A DNA stretch of 64,000 nucleotides, from the NCBI GenBank assembly GCA_963710205.1, contig CAVPZG010000004.1, forward strand, positions 124,001 through 188,000, written 5' to 3'. Within the stretch, counting starts at the first letter, position 1; every line of letters begins with the position of its first letter. Below are positions 7,302 through 17,158 of the stretch, in pieces. The notes under the pieces are model-generated. The model made no database searches. It was given only the letters and a program-made list of their open reading frames with translations, and had not been told where the DNA came from. The stretch is from Pacificimonas sp963710205 (lineage in GTDB: Bacteria > Pseudomonadota > Alphaproteobacteria > Sphingomonadales > Sphingomonadaceae). Both the position numbers and the translations under genes were made by a program.

Positions 7302-8552
7302 CTAGGCGAGCTCGACCATCCGCACCTCATATCCGTGCGCGCGCAGCCCCTCGACCAGCCGTTCCAGATGCACGGCATCGCGCGTTTCGCACTCGATATC
7401 GGTGATCAGCCCCTTGGCGGGCAGGTTGGTGAACACCCGCTGATGATAGACCTCCAGGATGTTCGCCTGATGCTCGTCGAATATCCGCGCCACATTGAAC
7501 AGCTGCCCCGGCCGGTCCTTCAGCCGGATTCTCAGCCGCGCCAGCCGCCCGCTTCGGGCCAGATCGCGCAGCAGCACATTGGCGAGAAGGCGCGTGTCGA
7601 TATTGCCGCCGCAAAGGCTCAGCCCCACCTTCCGGCCGCGGAATTTCGCCGGATGCGCAAGGAGCGCCGCCAGCCCCGCCGCGCCCGCGCCCTCGACGAC
7701 GGTCTTCTCAATGCCCAGAAGCATGGAAACGGCCTGTTCCAGCTCCCGCTCCGCCACCAGCACGATGTCGTCGACCAGCGCGTTGATGATTTCAAACGTC
7801 ATCTCGCCCGGCGATTTGACGCTGATGCCCTCGGCCAGGCTATCGCCGTCGCAGGTCATCGTCTCGCCGCGAATCTTCGCGTACATGCCGGGATAAAGCG
7901 CCGCCTGCACGCCCACCAGTTCGATGTCCGGCTTCATGTGCCTGGCCGCGACCGCGCTTCCCGCCATCAGGCCGCCGCCGCCGATGGGGATGCACAGCAT
8001 GTCGAGATCGGGAACATCCTGCAGCATCTCCAGCGCCATCGTCCCGCCGCCCGCAATCACATGCGGATCATCGAAGGGATGCACGAAGGTCAGTCCGCGC
8101 TCGTTTTCCAGCGTGCGCGCATGGGCGTAGGCCTCGTCGAAATTGTCGCCGTGCAATACGACCGTTGAGCCATGCCCTTGCGTCTGCATGACCTTCACCG
8201 TCGGCGTGAACTGCGGCATGACGATGGTGACGGGCACGTTCAGGCGCGCGCCATGATAGCTGAGCCCCTGGCTGTGATTGCCCGCCGATGCGGCAATGAC
8301 GCCCTTCGTTTTTTCCGCATCTGTCAGGGACATCAGCTTGTTCAGCGCGCCGCGTTCCTTGAATGCCGCGGTGAACTGCAAATTCTCGAATTTCAGCCAC
8401 ACCTCCGCGCCGGTAATGTCGGACAGCGTCCGCGCGTGCAGGCAGGGCGTCCGCACGACCTGACCCGCAATGGCGGCCGCTGCGGCCTCCACATCGCTGA
8501 AGCTGACAGGCAGGCCAGCGGCCGGGGACGTCTTCTGTGCGGTCTTGGTCAT
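7302..8552 (-). CDS. ilvA: threonine ammonia-lyase (PLP-dependent, ACT domain)
   Basis: 416 residues. A fold-type II PLP catalytic domain occupies about residues 1-320, with the PLP lysine in AAFKERGAL, the Asn-containing SAGNHSQG loop and the glycine-rich phosphate loop IPIGGGGL. A C-terminal ACT domain begins near RLRIRLKDRPGQL. It deaminates threonine to 2-oxobutyrate, the first step to isoleucine. The single ACT domain is the shorter architecture, as in biosynthetic enzymes of many alphaproteobacteria and TdcB-like forms. It is divergent from the dehydrogenase at 8615 with a 62-bp shared promoter region. Confidence 0.92.
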   Translation of the reverse strand: MTKTAQKTSPAAGLPVSFSDVEAAAAAIAGQVVRTPCLHARTLSDITGAEVWLKFENLQFTAAFKERGALNKLMSLTDAEKTKGVIAASAGNHSQGLSYHGARLNVPVTIVMPQFTPTVKVMQTQGHGSTVVLHGDNFDEAYAHARTLENERGLTFVHPFDDPHVIAGGGTMALEMLQDVPDLDMLCIPIGGGGLMAGSAVAARHMKPDIELVGVQAALYPGMYAKIRGETMTCDGDSLAEGISVKSPGEMTFEIINALVDDIVLVAERELEQAVSMLLGIEKTVVEGAGAAGLAALLAHPAKFRGRKVGLSLCGGNIDTRLLANVLLRDLARSGRLARLRIRLKDRPGQLFNVARIFDEHQANILEVYHQRVFTNLPAKGLITDIECETRDAVHLERLVEGLRAHGYEVRMVELA

Positions 8553-8614
8553 GGCGCCCGTCTCTAAAATGGAAAGATTGCGAAGGCCAGTCTGTCCCGC
8601 CTAAACGATCCCGC

Positions 8615-9481
8615 ATGACAAAACTCGCTTTTCTCGGCCTCGGCGTCATGGGCTATCCCATGGCCGGCCATCTCGCCGCCGCGGGTCACGACGTGACCGT
8701 CTATAACCGCACTGCCGTCAAGGCGGAGGCATGGGCGAGGCAGCATGGGGGAAAACACGCGCCGACCCCTGCCGAAGCGGTCAGGGATTGCGACATCGCC
8801 TTTGCCTGCGTTGGCAATGACGATGATCTGCGGGACATCACGGTCGGCAAAGACGGCGCCTTCGCCGCGATGAAATATGATTCCATCTTCGTCGATCACA
8901 CCACCGTTTCCGCCGCCATCGCGCGGGAGCTGGCGCATATCGCGATCTCAAGCGGGTTCTTCGCCCTCGATGCCCCGGTCAGCGGCGGGCAGGCGGGGGC
9001 CGAGAACGGCCAGCTGACCGTCATGGCGGGCGGCGAGGGCAGCGCCTTCGCCCGCGCGGAACCCGTGATGAAGGCCTATGCCAGGCGCATCGGCCATATG
9101 GGCGGACCGGGCGCGGGTCAGACGACCAAGATGGTCAACCAGATCTGCATCGCGGGCGTCCTGCAGGGGCTGGCCGAGGGTGTCAATTTCGCGATCGAGG
9201 CCGGTCTCGAACCCGCCAAGGTCTTCGACGTCATCGGCAAGGGGGCGGCGCAAAGCTGGCAGATGGACAACCGCGCGGGCACCATGGCGAACGGCGAATA
9301 TGACTTCGGCTTCGCCGTCGACTGGATGCGAAAGGACCTCGGCATCGCCCTGGCGGAAGCTGACGCGAGGGGTGTGCCCCTGCCGCTGACGGCGCTCGTC
9401 GACCAGTTCTACAAGGACGTCCAGCGCATGGACGGCGGACGGCAGGACACGTCGAGCCTATTGCGGCGGTTTCGGGGCTAG
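8615..9481 (+). CDS. NAD(P)-dependent beta-hydroxyacid dehydrogenase (3-hydroxyisobutyrate dehydrogenase family)
   Basis: 288 residues starting MTKLAFLGLGVMGYPM. The N-terminal Rossmann motif GLGVMGYPMAGHL, the substrate-binding stretch DAPVSGGQAGAENGQLTVMAGG and the catalytic lysine in GQTTKMVNQ define the family (GarR, MmsB, GLYR-type). The substrate cannot be fixed: tartronate semialdehyde, 3-hydroxyisobutyrate and succinic semialdehyde are options. A 3-hydroxyisobutyryl-CoA hydrolase homologue lies at 16-17 kb, so a valine catabolic role is conceivable. Its 3' end overlaps the convergent glycosyltransferase gene by 24 bp. Confidence 0.9.
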   Translation: MTKLAFLGLGVMGYPMAGHLAAAGHDVTVYNRTAVKAEAWARQHGGKHAPTPAEAVRDCDIAFACVGNDDDLRDITVGKDGAFAAMKYDSIFVDHTTVSAAIARELAHIAISSGFFALDAPVSGGQAGAENGQLTVMAGGEGSAFARAEPVMKAYARRIGHMGGPGAGQTTKMVNQICIAGVLQGLAEGVNFAIEAGLEPAKVFDVIGKGAAQSWQMDNRAGTMANGEYDFGFAVDWMRKDLGIALAEADARGVPLPLTALVDQFYKDVQRMDGGRQDTSSLLRRFRG

Positions 9482-10505
9482 ACGCGCATAAAGGTCGGAA
9501 TATCTATCCAAGGCGTGTTGAACGGAGAAATCCGCTGCCCGTTTTCGCGCCGCCTCACCCATATGCGCCAGTTTTGTCGGCGAGCGCGCCAGTAGATCTA
9601 TCGCAGCGGCGAGGCGATCCGGTCTTTTCGGCGGTACAAGCATAACGCCTTGGTCCTCGGGAACTCTTCCCGCAATTTCGACGATACCGCCAACAGCAGA
9701 CGCAATGACTGGCCGCCCCGCAGCCATCGCTTCCAGCATCGCGAGCGGTCGTCCCTCATGGCTTGACGGCAGAACGAAGATATCCAGTCCTGCGAGGAAC
9801 GCGGGCATGTTCTCGACATGGCCATGGAAAGCGACATCCATTCCGGCGGCCCGTGAATGCAAGGACGTTTCCAGCGGACCGCTCCCCGCAATATGAATGA
9901 CTGCTGGCTACGGATAGGCATCGTCCGGCATCCAGCAAGTCCGCCTGACGTTTTACAGCGTGAAGGCGGCCCGCCGTACCAATCGAGACCGGGCCTTCAT
10001 GCTGGCGGAGGGGTGCAACGGCCTGAAAACGGGCAAGCTCGACACCCGTGGAGACCATGCTCACTTCCCTGTGCGTTATGCGCGAGACGGTTGCGGCAAG
10101 GTCATGGGAGACCGCGCACAGATGGTCCGCATTCCGGAGAGCGCGGCGGGTAGCGAGCAGTGACCGCCAGTCCGTCAATGGCGAGGCGTGGATTGTCGCA
10201 ACCACGGGTACGCCGGACAACCGGGCCATGTCGGCGTAAATCGCCGCGACATGGCCATGAGCGTGGACGACGTCCGCTTTAAATTCCCTTAGCGCCGCCA
10301 TCAGCCTGGGCACGAAATCCGCCTCATGCCGGTCCAGCGGCAGATGTTCGAGGTCCGCCACATCGAAAGCCGGCCCGACGCCGCCCCTGTCGAAGGTGAG
10401 AATCACGCTTTTTCCGCCAGCGGCAAGCTGTCGCCTGCAAAGATCCACAACCGTCCGCTCCTTGCCGCCCACTTCCAGCGACGCCAACAGGTGAACGACT
10501 TTCAT
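9458..10505 (-). pseudogene. glycosyltransferase family 4, frame-disrupted
   Basis: Two minus-strand frames together make one GT-B glycosyltransferase of about 345 residues. Frame one (from 10505) gives the N-terminal domain (MKVVHLLASLEVGGKE, HAHGHVAAIYADMARL, STGVELARF, GTAGRLHAVKRQADLLDA). The C-terminal nucleotide-sugar domain (VIHIAGSGPLE, LPSSHEGRPLAMLEAMAAGRPV) continues in another frame down to 9458. The switch falls between about 9870 and 9925 and needs at least one indel. Either the gene is inactive or the assembly has an error. It starts 12 bp after the radical SAM gene and is probably co-transcribed with it. The EGRPLAMLEAMAAG stretch is the donor-binding E-x7-E motif. Confidence 0.8.
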
Positions 10506-10517
10506 GGCTACTGCCAG

Positions 10518-11654
10518 CTATGCGCCGGTTAGCGCCGCTGCCTGTTTCCGGTAATTTCGCGCGCTCGGTCCGTGCTTGGCGATACGGGAACCGCGCTCGC
10601 AATGACAGTTCGGGCAGTCGAGCTGAAAGGCGCGCCTCGCGGCGTCATGATGCTTGGGCGTACCGATCATTTCACTCAGGCGGGTTTCGTGCAGATTGCC
10701 AAGGTCGAACGTCACATAGCACAGCTTCACACTGCCATCCGCACCAATCCACAGCAGTTTTCCGGCATCGCAGGGAATTTGCATGGCGGCCCGGTTCAGC
10801 GCCCAGTCCGGAATGGCGGCGATGCTCATGGCGTCTTCTGTGAAGGTCCCGGGCTTCTGTTCCTTGATCCTCAACATATGCGCCACCAGCGCGTTGAGCC
10901 GGTCCGTATCCGCGTCCGTGAATTGCAATTCGCCCTCCTCGCCTTCCTGGAAATAGGGCAGCGAATAATGCACGATGTCGATCTGGATGGAGGCTGCAAA
11001 TCGCTCGGCCAGCCGCCGGGTCTTCTCGAATGTCTCGATCTCCGCAGTCCTTCGGGACAACAGGAAGTTGAACTGCAGCGCCAACTGGTCCGCCGGATAG
11101 CGTTCGCGCACGGATTCCAGTGATTTGATCAACCGGTCAAAACGTCCCGGCCTCTGGACATAATCGTCATAGGCATCGCCTTCGCCGTAAAGGCCGATCG
11201 TGACTTTCCGCAGACCCTCCCTGTGCAACTCGTCGATATGCTTATCGAGTACCAGCGCGTTGGTGGTTAGATAGGCATCGACCCCGACATTTCTGGCTTT
11301 GCGGAACATCGCGGCCAGATCGGGATGCAGCAGCGGTTCGCCGCCGTAGAAGCGTACGGATGGTATTCCCGCCAGTGCCGCGTCGTCCAGCACGCCCTCG
11401 ACCAACTCCAGCGGCAGCTGCGATCCCGGCATGAAATCGCGGCCATAGCGACATCCCTGACAGCGCAGATTGCAATAGGCGGTGATTGCGATCGTGATCT
11501 TTTCCGTCCTTGCCCTGATCGTCCCGGGGAAGCGGCTGGCCAGACCCGTGCGCATTACCTCCGAATGTCGGTGCGCCTCTTTCAGAAATGGCCTTGCCAC
11601 AGGTAACTGCTCGGCGAGCGCACGGCCCAGCCCCACGATATTCGCCACGCTCAT
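10518..11654 (-). CDS. radical SAM/SPASM-domain protein
   Basis: 378 residues from the ATG at 11654. The CxxxCxxC cluster motif CNLRCQGC (Cys61, 65, 68) binds the S-adenosylmethionine-cleaving 4Fe-4S cluster, and FYGGEPLLHPD follows the usual GGEPL pattern. The C-terminal quarter carries more cysteines (IPCDAGKLLWIGADG, LCYVTFDLGNLHE, LDCPNCHCERGS), as in SPASM auxiliary-cluster domains. Such enzymes modify peptides, proteins or sugars; here the partner gene is a glycosyltransferase 12 bp downstream. No small precursor-peptide gene is evident nearby. The open frame reaches 11714, but the MSVANIVGLG start fits better. Confidence 0.87.
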   Translation of the reverse strand: MSVANIVGLGRALAEQLPVARPFLKEAHRHSEVMRTGLASRFPGTIRARTEKITIAITAYCNLRCQGCRYGRDFMPGSQLPLELVEGVLDDAALAGIPSVRFYGGEPLLHPDLAAMFRKARNVGVDAYLTTNALVLDKHIDELHREGLRKVTIGLYGEGDAYDDYVQRPGRFDRLIKSLESVRERYPADQLALQFNFLLSRRTAEIETFEKTRRLAERFAASIQIDIVHYSLPYFQEGEEGELQFTDADTDRLNALVAHMLRIKEQKPGTFTEDAMSIAAIPDWALNRAAMQIPCDAGKLLWIGADGSVKLCYVTFDLGNLHETRLSEMIGTPKHHDAARRAFQLDCPNCHCERGSRIAKHGPSARNYRKQAAALTGA

Positions 11655-11978
11655 TCCCCCTTTTTCAATCTGGGTCACTTTTGCAGCAGGGGGGTGTATT
11701 CCGCAACCGCTCATTCAAATGATAGGTCACTGGCATTAAAGCCAAATCCGTCCTGTCCTACAGCCCAGAGAATCGGTATTTCTGGCATAAGGAAAGACGG
11801 TAGTGACGGATAGGAAACAATATGCGGCCACGTCATTCGTGTGTGACCCGTGTGACCCACGAACCGGCGAGCTGTGTCCGTACATGGTGTGAAGTGGTGT
11901 GAAGTTCGCCCACGACTTTGCCAGCCGGTCCTTGTCAGGTTAGGCGCGCAGATCAGGAATGAATCAGAGGGGAATGTC
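11655..11978. promoter_or_regulatory. divergent intergenic region with tandem GTGTGA repeats
   Basis: This 324-bp gene-free region separates the radical SAM gene (minus) from the amidohydrolase (plus). It holds two perfect short tandem repeats: GTGTGACCC twice (11841-11858) and GGTGTGAAGT twice (11886-11905). All four copies share GTGTGA, with start spacings of 9, 37 and 10 bp. Direct repeats one helical turn apart are typical of regulator half-sites. No open frame with coding character is visible. The amidohydrolase RBS (AGAGGGGAA) lies at the right edge. Confidence 0.5.
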
Positions 11979-13673
11979 ATGCGCGTTTTGATATTTGCGG
12001 CAGCCACGCTGGCGCTTGCGCAGGCGGCCGCGGCGGATGCCCGTACGGTCGTCACCAACGCCAACGGCTACACGCTTGATGATGTGGGCCGCCTGCAGAA
12101 ATTCAGCGCGCTCGTGATCGGCGACGACGGCCGGGTAGAGCGTGTCTTACCAGCGGACGCGGCGCTGCCGGACGGTGACGTCGTCGACCTGTCCGGCCGC
12201 ACTGTCCTTCCTGGCCTGATCGACGCGCACGGGCACGTCATGGGTCTGGGGCAGGGTCTGCTGTCTCTTGACCTTTCGGGCACTCGGACGCTGGACGAGG
12301 CTCTGGCCGCCATCGCCGACTATGCCGCCGCCAATCCGGACCTGCCGTGGATCCTGGGGCGCGGCTGGAATCAGGTCACGTACGGGATGGACGGCTTTCC
12401 GACCGCAGCCATGCTGGACGGCGTCGTTTCAGATCGGCCGGTCTTTCTGGAACGTGTCGACGGTCATGCGGGCTGGGTGAACGGCGCTGCGCTGCGGGCG
12501 GCGGGCCTGTCGGCGGCAAGCGTCGATCCCGATGGGGGGCGGATCGAGCGGCTGGAGAATGGATCGCCCGCAGGCGTTCTGGTCGATGCCGCGCAGGACG
12601 CTGTTCGGCGGGTCATTCCCGCACCGACCGAGTCCCAGCGCGTCGCGGCACTTGAGGCGGCGCTCGGCAAGATGGCGGCGATCGGCCTGACCGGCGCGGC
12701 GGACATGGGCACCTCGCCCGCCGACTGGGCGGTCATGCAACGCTTTGGCGAACAGGGAAAACTCACCGCGCGTATCGCGGCCTATGCGGGCGGTATGGAG
12801 GCGCTGAAGGCCATTGCCGGAGCGGACGGCGCGCCTACGGGCTGGCGATATGACGACCGTCTCGCGCTGGTGGGTGTGAAACTCTACGGCGACGGCGCGC
12901 TCGGCTCGCGCGGCGCGGCACTGCTTGAGCCATATTCCGATGATCCCGATAACAAGGGCCTTCTGTTCGTGGAGGGCGCGACACTCAGGAACCAGTTCTA
13001 CACGGCGGCGCGGGGCGGTTTTCAGATCGCCTTTCACGCCATTGGCGACGCGGCGAACCGGGAGGCGCTGGATGCGTTCGCCGACGTGCTGAGATATGAA
13101 CCTGGCGGTCGCCACCGCATCGAACATGCGCAGATCGTGGCGCTGGAAGACCTGCCGCGCTTTGCGGAGATTGGCGTCATCGCCTCCATGCAGCCAACGC
13201 ACGCGACCAGCGACAAGGCGATGGCCGAGGACCGCGTCGGACCGGAGCGGATCAGGGGCGGCTATGCCTGGAAGACGCTGATCGAATCGGGCGCGCGCTT
13301 TGCGGGCGGCAGCGATTTCCCGGTTGAGCCGCCGGAACCGCTTTACGGTCTGCATGCCGCCGTCACCCGGCAGGACCGGGAGGGCAACCCCGATGGCGGC
13401 TGGTATCCAAACGAGGCGCTGACGCTGGAGACCGCGCTGGCCGCCTTCACCACCGGCGCGGCCTATGCCGAGGGGCTGGAAACGAAGGTTGGGACGCTGA
13501 CGCCGGGCAAGTGGGCGGATTTCATCGTGCTGGACGCTGACCCGTTCGCGGTCGATCCAGGCGCGATCTGGTCGATCGGTGTTGACCAGACGTGGCTCGC
13601 GGGAAGTCAGGTCTATGAACGGGGTTTAGAAGCGGACAAGGCCGTCAGCCCGGACATGGAGGAACCGCAATAG
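11979..13673 (+). CDS. exported amidohydrolase (YtcJ-like, metal-dependent)
   Basis: 564 residues starting MRVLIFAAATLALAQ. A signal peptide of about 20 residues (cleavage near AAAADA) indicates export. The amidohydrolase-superfamily barrel has the metal-binding HxH motif in DAHGHVMG, the central GVKLYGDGALGSR segment, FHAIGDAA, HRIEHAQI and the aspartate motif GGSDFPVEPPEP, in the order seen in YtcJ-type amidohydrolases (COG1574). It hydrolyses an amide, ester or related bond; the substrate is unknown. RBS AGAGGGGAA precedes the ATG; the longer frame to 11874 lacks signal-peptide logic. Confidence 0.9.
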   Translation: MRVLIFAAATLALAQAAAADARTVVTNANGYTLDDVGRLQKFSALVIGDDGRVERVLPADAALPDGDVVDLSGRTVLPGLIDAHGHVMGLGQGLLSLDLSGTRTLDEALAAIADYAAANPDLPWILGRGWNQVTYGMDGFPTAAMLDGVVSDRPVFLERVDGHAGWVNGAALRAAGLSAASVDPDGGRIERLENGSPAGVLVDAAQDAVRRVIPAPTESQRVAALEAALGKMAAIGLTGAADMGTSPADWAVMQRFGEQGKLTARIAAYAGGMEALKAIAGADGAPTGWRYDDRLALVGVKLYGDGALGSRGAALLEPYSDDPDNKGLLFVEGATLRNQFYTAARGGFQIAFHAIGDAANREALDAFADVLRYEPGGRHRIEHAQIVALEDLPRFAEIGVIASMQPTHATSDKAMAEDRVGPERIRGGYAWKTLIESGARFAGGSDFPVEPPEPLYGLHAAVTRQDREGNPDGGWYPNEALTLETALAAFTTGAAYAEGLETKVGTLTPGKWADFIVLDADPFAVDPGAIWSIGVDQTWLAGSQVYERGLEADKAVSPDMEEPQ

Positions 13674-13709
13674 ACGCCGTCTTGCCGGCTCCTGCGCGAC
13701 TGACGGCCT

Positions 13710-14702
<993 letters not shown>

Positions 14703-14769
14703 ACCGCTCTCTTGCGGGATAAGCATGGCGGGTTGCAAGATGCCGCGCCGCCGCTTTATCGGGGCTCGC

Positions 14770-15561
14770 ATGAGCGACGCCCCCATCCTGATCTTCGATT
14801 CCGGCGTCGGCGGGCTGTCCGTGGCCGGGCCGGTCATGGCGGCACTGCCCAAGGCGCCCATCGTCTATGCCGCCGACAACGCCGGATTTCCTTACGGCTC
14901 AAAATCCGAAGCCGAGATCGCGGCGCGTGTCCCCGCCATGCTGGGACGGCTGGTGGAACGCTACCGCCCGCGCCTGGTCGTCATCGCCTGCAATACGGCA
15001 TCCACAATTGCGCTCGGCCATGTCAGGAGCGCGCTCGACCTGCCGGTCGTGGGCACGGTTCCCGCGATAAAGCCGGCGGCCGCGCTGACAGGAACGGGCG
15101 TCATCGGCGTGCTGGGAACAGCGGCCACCGTGCGGCAGCGTTATGTCGACGATCTGGCAGCGGAGTTCGCCGCGGATATCATCGTTCTGCGCCACGGTGC
15201 GAGCGATCTTGCCGCTCATGCGGAAGCCGTGCTGCGGGGCGAGGATGTGCCGGACGCGGCCTTTCGGTCGGCGATGAGCGGTCTTCTCGATCAGCCCGGC
15301 GGAGAGAAGATGGATGTGGTGGCGCTCGCCTGCACGCATTTTCCGCTGGTGCAGGACCGGCTGGCCAGGGCCGCTGGCAGAACCATGATGTTCGTCGACG
15401 GCGGTGAGGGGATTGCGCGCCGGACCGCGCACCTGCTGCAAGGCGGCACATGGCCGGATGCCCCATCGCATAGGGCAGTGTTCACACGCAGCGACGACGC
15501 GGTAGAGGCGCTGAGACCCGCGATGGCGGCGCGCGGCTTTGCCAAGATCGACACGCTTTAG
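14770..15561 (+). CDS. murI: glutamate racemase
   Basis: 263 residues starting MSDAPILIFDSGVGGLS. It interconverts L- and D-glutamate for peptidoglycan synthesis. Signatures are FDSGVGGLSV, NAGFPYGSKS, the first catalytic cysteine in VIACNTAST and the second in LACTHFPL. The frame extends upstream, but ATG 14770 matches the conserved N-terminus. Neighbour of hemB; a thioesterase follows 12 bp downstream and may be co-transcribed. Confidence 0.95.
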   Translation: MSDAPILIFDSGVGGLSVAGPVMAALPKAPIVYAADNAGFPYGSKSEAEIAARVPAMLGRLVERYRPRLVVIACNTASTIALGHVRSALDLPVVGTVPAIKPAAALTGTGVIGVLGTAATVRQRYVDDLAAEFAADIIVLRHGASDLAAHAEAVLRGEDVPDAAFRSAMSGLLDQPGGEKMDVVALACTHFPLVQDRLARAAGRTMMFVDGGEGIARRTAHLLQGGTWPDAPSHRAVFTRSDDAVEALRPAMAARGFAKIDTL

Positions 15562-15573
15562 AAAGACACGCAG

Positions 15574-16020
15574 ATGGTTATGACGAACGAGGAGGTCCGC
15601 GAGCGCATCAACCGGTTCGCACCGCCCACGGCAGCCTTTCTCAACACCGAAGTCCTCGATGTAGATCAGGATGCAGGCACGGTCCGCATGGCCTTCACTG
15701 TCGGTCCTGAGCTTTGCAATCCCAACGGCACGGTCCAGGGCGGCATTGTCGCGGCAATGCTGGACGACGCCGCGGCCTATGCGGCCATCGTTTTCTCGAA
15801 GCGCAAGATTTTCGTTCCGACACTGGAAATGAAAATCAGCTTCTTCGCGGCAACCATGACGGGCAAATTGTTCGCGGTCGGCCGTTGTCTCAAATTCGGC
15901 CGGACCATCGCCTTCATGGAGGCGGACCTGTTCGACGAAAACGACAAGCTGCTGGCACGCCTTTCGACGACCAGCGCACCGCGCGACCTTCCCAATCCAA
16001 AGCTCGTGGAGCGCAAATGA
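15574..16020 (+). CDS. PaaI-type acyl-CoA thioesterase, hot-dog fold
   Basis: 148 residues. A single hot-dog domain with the PaaI signature: NPNGTVQGGIVAAMLDDAAAYAA, where the Gly-rich loop and Asp/Glu-containing helix bind acyl-CoA, and GRTIAFMEADLFDENDKLLA in the last strands. It probably hydrolyses a medium or aryl acyl-CoA. Its stop overlaps the next gene start (ATGA at 16017-16020), pointing to coupled expression with the enoyl-CoA hydratase-family gene. Confidence 0.88.
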   Translation: MVMTNEEVRERINRFAPPTAAFLNTEVLDVDQDAGTVRMAFTVGPELCNPNGTVQGGIVAAMLDDAAAYAAIVFSKRKIFVPTLEMKISFFAATMTGKLFAVGRCLKFGRTIAFMEADLFDENDKLLARLSTTSAPRDLPNPKLVERK

Positions 16021-17051
16021 CCGATTCTGTCCTGTTCGAACAAAGGGGCCGCCTCGGCCTCATCACGCTGAACCGTCCGGAGGCGCTGAACGCGCTGAAC
16101 CGGGAGATGTGCCTGGCGATTTACGATCAGCTGGGGGCCTGGTCGCAGGATGACGGTATCGGCGTCGTCGCCATCACCGGTCTGGGTGACAAGGCCTTTT
16201 GCGCTGGCGGCGACGTCGTTGGGCTGCACGCGGCGGGCAGGGCCGGGTCATCCGACTGGGAGAATTTCTTCGCCGACGAATACCGAATGAACTACCGCAT
16301 CGGCACTTACGCAAAGCCCTATATCGCCATCATCGACGGCATCACCATGGGCGGCGGCGTGGGTCTTAGTGTCCATGCCCCCTACCGGATCGCGACGGAA
16401 AGGACGCTGTTTGCCATGCCGGAAACAGGCATTGGCCTTATTCCCGATGTCGGCGGCACCCATGCGCTGTCGCACCTGAGCGGAGAGCTTGGCACCTATC
16501 TGGGTCTGACAGGCGCGCGGCTGAAGGCGGCGGACTGCCTCTATGCGGGGATCGCCACACATTATACCGAAAGCGGAAATGTGGAGGGGCTGCTGACTGC
16601 GCTTTCAGCGAATGTGGACAGCGTCACGGATGTGATGATCCAGTTCGAACAGCCGCCTGAACAGCCGCCCGAACTTCAGGCGCGCCGGGACGCGATCGAC
16701 CGGCACTTCGCCAAAGACAGCTGCGAAGACATCATGGCCTCGCTGTCCATGGGCGACGACTGGGCCGAGGCGCAGCGCGACCTGTTGATGCGGATGTCGC
16801 CGACATCGATGAAACTGACGCTGCGCGCGCTCAGAGCAGGCAGGGATGACGATCTGGCGGGCTGCCTGAAACGTGAATACCGCGTGGTCGGGAACATCAA
16901 GGCAGGCGATGATTTTTTTGAGGGGGTTCGCGCACAGCTGATCGACAAGGACAGAAAGCCGCGCTGGAATCCGTCCAATCTTCGCGATGTTACGGATGAT
17001 CTGGTGAACGGCTATTTCGACCCGCCTCCGCATGGCGATCTGACGCTCTAA
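16017..17051 (+). CDS. enoyl-CoA hydratase/isomerase family protein, 3-hydroxyisobutyryl-CoA hydrolase-like
   Basis: 344 residues from ATG 16017. The crotonase fold is shown by NRPEALNALN, GDKAFCAGGDV (oxyanion hole), GITMGGGVGLSVH and PETGIGLIPDVGGT. The G-x-G-x-x-PDVGG pattern plus a long C-terminal extension with DRHFAKDS and FFEGVRAQLIDKDRKPRW is typical of 3-hydroxyisobutyryl-CoA hydrolases of valine degradation rather than hydratases. It overlaps the thioesterase gene by four bases. The long alternative frame covering 15714 onward merely runs through the thioesterase. Confidence 0.88.
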   Translation: MTDSVLFEQRGRLGLITLNRPEALNALNREMCLAIYDQLGAWSQDDGIGVVAITGLGDKAFCAGGDVVGLHAAGRAGSSDWENFFADEYRMNYRIGTYAKPYIAIIDGITMGGGVGLSVHAPYRIATERTLFAMPETGIGLIPDVGGTHALSHLSGELGTYLGLTGARLKAADCLYAGIATHYTESGNVEGLLTALSANVDSVTDVMIQFEQPPEQPPELQARRDAIDRHFAKDSCEDIMASLSMGDDWAEAQRDLLMRMSPTSMKLTLRALRAGRDDDLAGCLKREYRVVGNIKAGDDFFEGVRAQLIDKDRKPRWNPSNLRDVTDDLVNGYFDPPPHGDLTL

Positions 17052-17052
17052 T

Positions 17053-17067
17053 TGCGAACCATTCGCA
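17053..17067. promoter_or_regulatory. Fur-box-like palindrome upstream of hemA
   Basis: TGCGAACCATTCGCA is a perfect 6-3-6 inverted repeat, 92 bp before the hemA start and directly after the stop of the preceding gene. In the 7-1-7 view of a Fur box (TGxxAAT-x-ATTxxCA) it differs at a single symmetric position. A fur gene is present at 63.2-63.7 kb. Control of heme synthesis by iron is plausible; the assignment is inference. Confidence 0.45.
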
Positions 17068-17158
17068 GCTAAGTCCTTGCGACAAAAGGGGGGATGCAAA
17101 GCCCGGCTTCCCTGGTTAGACATGTGCGCGGAATTCTTCAGCGGCGGGCATTGACGAC

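Noticed and set aside
15714..17051. Longer version of the 3-hydroxyisobutyryl-CoA hydrolase-like gene
   Set aside because: The extra N-terminus overlaps the thioesterase gene in another frame; ATG 16017 begins the conserved domain and overlaps the previous stop by four bases.
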